Shown here piece after piece: positions 61,901 to 64,000 of a stretch of 64,000 nt of DNA. The DNA lies in the NCBI GenBank assembly GCA_911728455.2, contig OU452231.1, positions 13,606,838-13,670,837 on the forward strand, given 5' to 3'. Each line of letters starts with the position of its first letter. The stretch's first letter is position 1. The notes beneath the pieces were generated by a model that worked only from the letters and a program-made list of their open reading frames with translations, was not told the origin of the DNA and made no database searches. A program made the translations under genes and the position numbers. This DNA comes from Marthasterias glacialis (Eukaryota; Echinodermata; Asteroidea; Forcipulatida; Asteriidae).

Positions 61901-63759
61901 AAGTCCGTCAATGAATGCAAAACGGTCGATAACATCCGACATTTTGCAACTTCCTGTTTACATGCATGTAGTGTATTGACGCACTGGTTTACAAATGCAT
62001 AATCAGCAATGCACAGGTCGGCGTGCGTATACCAATTTATCTGATTGAACGCCGATGTGTTTTCACCAACGCTAGCTCGGTCGGCTTAACGTGTTTTGAT
62101 TGGAATTGGATATCAACATTTGTCATAGCTGAACTTAAAAAAAAAGGCTTTTATGTTTTCTGGTTAGTTTTTTTTGTCACATTGCCATTTTCATTGTCGT
62201 CTTGAATTTTGTTGTGCGAGTGCAGTAATTTTCGGCTTACATTACTGACACGTTGGCCCATAAGCCGCCCGGCCCATAAGCCGCGTGGAACTTTTTGCGG
62301 GCGAAAAACAACCAGCAAGCCGCGGCTTATAGGCCGAAAATTACGGTAGTCATAAGTCAGGACTAGTCCTAAGTTAGGACTAGTTCTGTGAAATCCACCC
62401 CTTGATCTCCTAAAATCATGGCACAAGATACGACATTGGTGACATGTAATAACATTGAATTGAAGTCCCATGAGGCTACAAACAAGTTCAAACCAAAAAG
62501 ACAAGTCAAAATGTTGCACCCAGGATGATTAGTTTTGTTCTTACCGTCGAGTAGATTCTGCAAAATACCGATGAAACAATGAAGGGCAATTAAAAGAAGA
62601 ACGAGTTTATTTTGCATGTACTACACTGCGAGGTCATCTAGTATGAAACACTTACATTACATCATGTATGCATAGTAAATAGACTCAAAAGACATGACTA
62701 GTCTATTCCAGCATGAAGTACTAGCTGTGAGATCACACTCATTAAATCTCACTGTGGTGTTGATGGGCACTGTTGATTGGTGGAAGCTTGGCTGTTGCAA
62801 AACCCAGGGGGTTAGCCAAGCAGCTGTTGAAAATTTAGGGGGGGGGGAGGGGAATATGACAATAAAATATACACAATCTTTCCGAGGCCTCTACAAAAGT
62901 ATAACATAAGGCAATGATTCTGATGCTCAAGACGTACCTGAACAAAATTGACAGATCCAAACGGTGTTGAGATGGGTTGTAGTTGGGGGTCTTCCGACAT
63001 TAACATATGCTGCACTCGTGATTCACTCTTATCCAGTGAACTATGCCATGAAACATGGTCACCGGCACACAGGGTGTTATCTGTGACAAACAGAAACAGC
63101 GCAAAGAATAATTAACTTTCAAGGTGTTCTGGCCAGCGGCTGTCACAAAGCCATTAGCCAGTTGCCGCAAGAATTCTTCAATTTTTTCGTTCAGGAGCCC
63201 AGCTTTGCCACATGGGTCTGTTTCACGCCTCTTCATACACGTTTTCTGGTGTCAGAGTATCAAAGCAGGAAACCAAACTAATATAATCGGTCTTAAACAG
63301 CTCCAGCTGTGTCTTTATCAGCCGTTTAATACCAGGTAAACACTGCCATGTGACCACCTTTCAACCAATAGGAATGCCCGAACTGTTTTGGGTATTTATA
63401 AACGTGGGTTAAAATCCCACCCGAGAAACTCATAGATTTTTTCCACAGGAATAAGAAAGCACTGAGTTTACAATGCTTATCACACATAGGTGATAAACCA
63501 AAACAATGTTCTTAATCTGCAATGCCATTATTACATAAATTATATACACATCAGTTTCTAGAGGTCTCACAGATGTTGCAACCAAACTATTGTTTCAGTC
63601 CCAACTTTCAATCTTACTTTACCTGATTGGAAAACGTATTTAGCAAGGCCTTGCATGAGTTGGGCAGGCCAGGTCGGGGGCGCCGTTTCTGTCGGTTCTC
63701 GTTTAAGTCGGAAGGTTAACTCAAACCCAAAACCACTAATGGCATCCGGACCGGTGAAT
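55924..63759 (-). CDS. SUFU: Suppressor of fused (SUFU), last eight coding exons; 5' part outside window
   Basis: Coding exons, minus strand: 63,759-63,623; 63,080-62,938; 61,041-60,956; 60,658-60,450; 59,324-59,072; 58,404-58,266; 56,663-56,595; 55,995-55,924 (TGA at 55,926-55,924). They join in one frame, 368 residues after the first partial codon, all with GT-AG introns. SUFU binds GLI/Ci transcription factors in cytoplasm and nucleus and represses Hedgehog signalling. Landmarks in order: GFGFELTFRLKRE, PPTWPAQLMQGLAKYVFQS, LCAGDHVSWHS, IVGVCTEEL, WLITDMRRGETIFELNPHLQ, DGSNLSGVSA, LPPI with a Ser/Asp-rich disordered loop (exon at 59,324), the VHIKLNHEAAALFPLAMKGR segment, and GVEGAFVDESHPHAARGQWLQ. 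The C-terminus ends TITIMPND, several residues shorter than human SUFU, which carries an extra short tail. Roughly the first 120 residues are missing, beyond the right edge. A possible poly(A) signal (AATAAA on the minus strand) lies at 55,216-55,221, but it is about 700 nt past the stop and unproven. Confidence 0.95.
56125..56505 (-). repeat. SINE family A, near full-length, in SUFU intron before the penultimate exon's 3' side
   Basis: Minus strand: CAGAGTGTGGGTTTTGGTCC, CACTTGTGTCCTTGAGCAAG, GGGACGTGAAGCCG and a tail with CACAATACAAGAACTAC. Lies between the exons at 56,595 and 55,995. Confidence 0.75.
57028..57222. repeat. Diverged tandem duplication, about 140-bp unit, in SUFU intron
   Basis: CACATCTAACCATGAACACC...TAATGTTTTGGTTT at 57,028 and CACATCTAACCATGAGCGCC...TAATGTTTTGGTTT at 57,168. 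Both are followed by a TCAGAKRTCACA motif. Confidence 0.6.
59975..60235 (+). repeat. Interspersed repeat family C, copy in SUFU intron
   Basis: Contains CCTGCGAAAGTTTCAGCTCA, ATGAGACGAAAAATCATTTG, GGATCTTATTTCACTAATTA and CTCTATACCATGTAAGTTATGT; collinear with 5,655-5,880 and 18,430-18,690. Confidence 0.7.
61375..62400. repeat. GGACTAGT-type repeat split by a nested 917-bp element
   Basis: Left part TAACTAGTCCTAACTTA ends at about 61,433 and right part ATAAGTCAGGACTAGTCCTA starts at 62,352 and continues to the TCCACCCC end. Joined, they match the uninterrupted copy (inverted) at 6,385-6,450. No clean target duplication is visible at the break. Confidence 0.6.
61435..62351. mobile_element. 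Non-autonomous DNA element, 917 bp, TIR GACTACCGTAATTTTCGG
   Basis: Left end GACTACCGTAATTTTCGGCC, right end GGCCGAAAATTACGGTAGTC, a perfect 20-bp inverted repeat. Next to both ends are several CCCATAAGCCGC-type words (subterminal repeats, which often bind transposase). No transposase ORF. Superfamily not assigned. It lies in the SUFU intron between the exons at 62,938 and 61,041. Confidence 0.8.
63400..63545 (+). repeat. SINE family B, 5'-truncated copy in SUFU intron
   Basis: Starts within the B box (GGTTAAAATCCCACCCGAGA), then TTTTTTCCACAGG, GCACTGAGTTTACAATGCTTA and AATGCCATTATTACATAAAT. Lies between the first two SUFU exons in the window. Confidence 0.65.
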
Positions 63760-64000
63760 CTGCAATTAAAATACCAACGCAAAAATCTAAAATCAGAGAA
63801 AGTACACACGCTACTAAGGCTGAATTAAAAAAACAACCTTCATTCTATCTATTAAGAGTTAAACTTTGCTTGGGAAGGGAATTCATATTGTGCTTTCAAG
63901 GAAATTGTACATTTCTACATGAACTTTACTGAGTGCATTGTGGTAAAGCCATGTTCTTAGATTTGAATGTCTATTTCCTATACTTTATTAAAATCTTCAA

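Overview
The window is animal nuclear DNA. It is intron-rich, with GT-AG introns of about 0.7 to 13 kb, and it is dense in short interspersed and inverted repeats. Four protein genes can be reconstructed exon by exon, plus one true tRNA gene. The gene set (RMND5, hexokinase, BOD1L1, SUFU), single invertebrate-type copies, two abundant tRNA-derived SINE families and many TACATGTA-like words suggest a marine invertebrate deuterostome, most likely an echinoderm. That taxonomic placement is inference, not something the sequence proves.

Layout. (1) Positions 1-2,804, minus strand: the first two coding exons of RMND5, a RING-type subunit of the CTLH/GID ubiquitin ligase; the rest lies left of the window. 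(2) 7,109-33,497, minus strand: a complete single-domain hexokinase of 469 residues in ten coding exons, starting with a 15-nt coding exon followed by a 12.9-kb intron. (3) 35,785-35,857, minus strand: tRNA-Lys(CUU). (4) 37,060-47,266, plus strand: a complete BOD1L1-like gene, nine coding exons and 1,471 residues, head-to-head with hexokinase. (5) 55,924-63,759, minus strand: the last eight coding exons of SUFU, the Hedgehog-pathway repressor, convergent with BOD1L1; its 5' exons lie right of the window. The genes belong to unrelated processes (protein turnover, glycolysis, chromatin and replication, signalling), so this is an ordinary stretch of chromosome and not an operon-like system.

The unusual material is repetitive. 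Hexokinase intron 1 holds a diverged tandem duplication (about 21.4-25.8 kb and 25.8-29.7 kb). A 113-bp G-rich minisatellite has grown to about 16 units in the first copy but remains a single unit in the second. The second copy also preserves the empty site of a TTAA-flanked element found in the first. Other notable structures are a 657-bp foldback with arms of about 315 bp and a 9-bp target duplication (Mutator-like), a foldback whose two arms each contain a tRNA-like SINE head, an inverted-repeat satellite at 16.5-17.1 kb, and a 917-bp element nested in another repeat. I found no transposase or reverse transcriptase, no CRISPR array, and no undescribed protein system.
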